From Thamnaconus septentrionalis (lineage: Eukaryota; Chordata; Actinopteri; Tetraodontiformes; Monacanthidae): 64,000 nucleotides of DNA. This document shows, in pieces, positions 62,536-64,000 of this stretch. Under the pieces are notes generated by a model, which saw only the letters and a list, made by a program, of their open reading frames with translations, was not told the DNA's origin and ran no database searches. The position numbers and the translations under genes are program-made. The DNA lies in assembly GCA_009823395.1 (NCBI GenBank), contig CM020518.1:14162001-14226000 (forward strand), read 5' to 3'. Within the stretch, counting starts at the first letter, position 1, and each line of letters starts with the position of its first letter.

Positions 62536-64000
62536 ATGACATCCTTGCTAGCCAGCTACAAATCTCTGTTGACAGGGATATTTAAAAACAAAAACAAGCA
62601 GGGATTTACAGGAGGCTTTTTGGTTTTTTCCAACAGCACGCTTAAAGAGTTCTGCAATGTTTTTCCGGCTGGCGGCAACTTGCATGGGAAATCAATGGCA
62701 AGCTCACTTTCTCTTGCCCTTAATTTGCATTTTACCTTCACATTCATAACATCCACGTCTGTGGGAGAAGTTTGACTGTTTAACAATTCTGCTTTCCAAA
62801 AGGGTTTTTCCAATAAACTGAAGACGAAGCCCACATTTGATCTGACTTTAAAATGAAATGAAATTAATAAACAAATTTGATTATCAGGTGAATATAACAA
62901 GAACTGAACTGGATTTTTTTAAATTTTTTCTGAAGAGTTTACTGGTTGGGTGTTGAGTCAGACCAACTGTCTGAATTGAGTTCGGCTATTTTCAGTTAGG
63001 CTATTTTAATTACAACATAAGCCAATCTTCTCTGTTGATGTTGCCTCAGCGTCAACTGGTCTTATTCATTTCCCAGGGTAGGTCCTTGAATTAATTCAAA
63101 GCATCTACTGGAATATGTCCAGTAGATGACTGTGACATTAATTACTGTGACCTATGATAAAGGTCACGGTAATTATCTCTGTAGCCTTTACAGCCATGAT
63201 TTCATTTATTTACAGCGCCGCTATCATTGTCCATGTCACGTTGATGTGAAAAACAAAACGAAACGAAAAATCCCTCTCGTAAGAACGCAGCCGTCCAGTC
63301 CCCGGCGGGCACCGTTTACAATTTAGCAGGCCACCTGGGCGCACTGTCGGTGACAGGGACACCATTCTCCTCATTACACCTCAGTGAATTAAAGAAGATT
63401 TGGAAGCTATCCTTTTTTGAGGTGGAAAAACAATCCAGTGCGGTTTTAAAAACACTAGCGCAGTCACGACTTGCAGATAAACAAGCCGGTGAGACGGAAA
63501 CTGCACAATGGGCTCATGTTTGAAAGGAGAAAACACGGCACAAGAGAGTTCTCTGTCCTCCTAACCAAAAGCAGCAGCGTTTCGCTGAGAAAACGAAAAC
63601 ATCTGAGGATTTAATTATTTAATGACGACGCGCTACTACGCCAAACGTTACAACGGTTCAGCAGAGCTTTAATAAAGCCTCAGCAGACACAAGAGTAAAC
63701 AAAGGAACACTTCTGGGGTGAACGTGAGGTTACATCGAGTCACTTTTTCTTCTCTTGGAAGCGTGTTTGTCCCACTGATGGATATTTCACATGCAAGGCA
63801 GTTGAAAATCTTTGCTCTCTGGGAACATCACGCACATAAACAGTATGCGCACTCCTGCAGAGGCTTTTATTTTTGTTAGGGCTGCAAGTACAAGCGGTAA
63901 GAGGAGCGATGATTGACTGAAGCGTCCTGCTTCTGAGGGTTCGGCAGTCTGCAGAAAGACCAGCGCTGCTCAAGGACAGGAGTCGCTGCATGCAAACACA

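Larger units (their letters stand above)
56941..64000. other. Region downstream of dpysl2 with no recognised gene
   Basis: About 7 kb with no exon matching a known family on either strand. In human ADRA1A follows tail-to-tail, but no part of it is visible here. It contains CA/TA microsatellites (58327-58383, 62319-62425), short direct repeats near 60625-60710, and two fish retroelement tails. Confidence 0.7.

Overview
The window is vertebrate nuclear DNA, almost certainly from a ray-finned (teleost) fish. It holds three split protein-coding genes with canonical GT-AG introns, all on the + strand. Introns are short (83 bp to about 10 kb), microsatellites are abundant, and there are several interspersed repeats of the kind common in fish genomes (Tc1-like relics, short TIR elements, LINE 3' tails). 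The gene order ppp2r2a - bnip3l - dpysl2 is the same as on human chromosome 8p21 (PPP2R2A - BNIP3L - PNMA2 - DPYSL2), which supports the identifications. The sequence cannot say which teleost duplicate (a or b) each gene is.

Layout. Positions 1-5870: last five coding exons and 3' UTR of ppp2r2a, the B55-alpha regulatory subunit of protein phosphatase 2A; the first ~153 residues lie off the left edge. A 0.69-kb terminal-inverted-repeat element sits in one intron. 5.9-7.2 kb: short intergenic or alternative 3' UTR. 7.2-20.2 kb: complete bnip3l (NIX), six coding exons encoding 219 aa, with a CRE-containing promoter and a long 3' UTR; its introns hold a Tc1-like relic and a second TIR element. 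20.2-26.8 kb: intergenic, with a Tc1-like end, a (CAG)14 run, a GC-rich patch resembling an isolated exon, and a 146-bp tetranucleotide array. 26.8-56.9 kb: dpysl2 (CRMP2), with two alternative first coding exons (long CRMP2A type at 27.0 kb, short CRMP2B type at 29.8 kb) joining 13 shared exons, then a ~3-kb 3' UTR. Its 4.5-kb intron between exons 11 and 12 holds an antisense fragment of a non-LTR retrotransposon. 57-64 kb: no gene recognised; microsatellites and LINE tails only.

The genes do unrelated jobs: phosphatase targeting, mitophagy at the outer mitochondrial membrane, and microtubule/axon regulation. Nothing suggests they form a functional cluster beyond conserved synteny. No undescribed biological system was found. 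The observations most worth checking are a one-base deletion that breaks the frame of dpysl2 exon 9, a (GT)18 microsatellite standing where the polypyrimidine tract of dpysl2 exon 4 should be, the orphan exon-like patch at 22.3 kb, and the bZIP-site cluster upstream of bnip3l.
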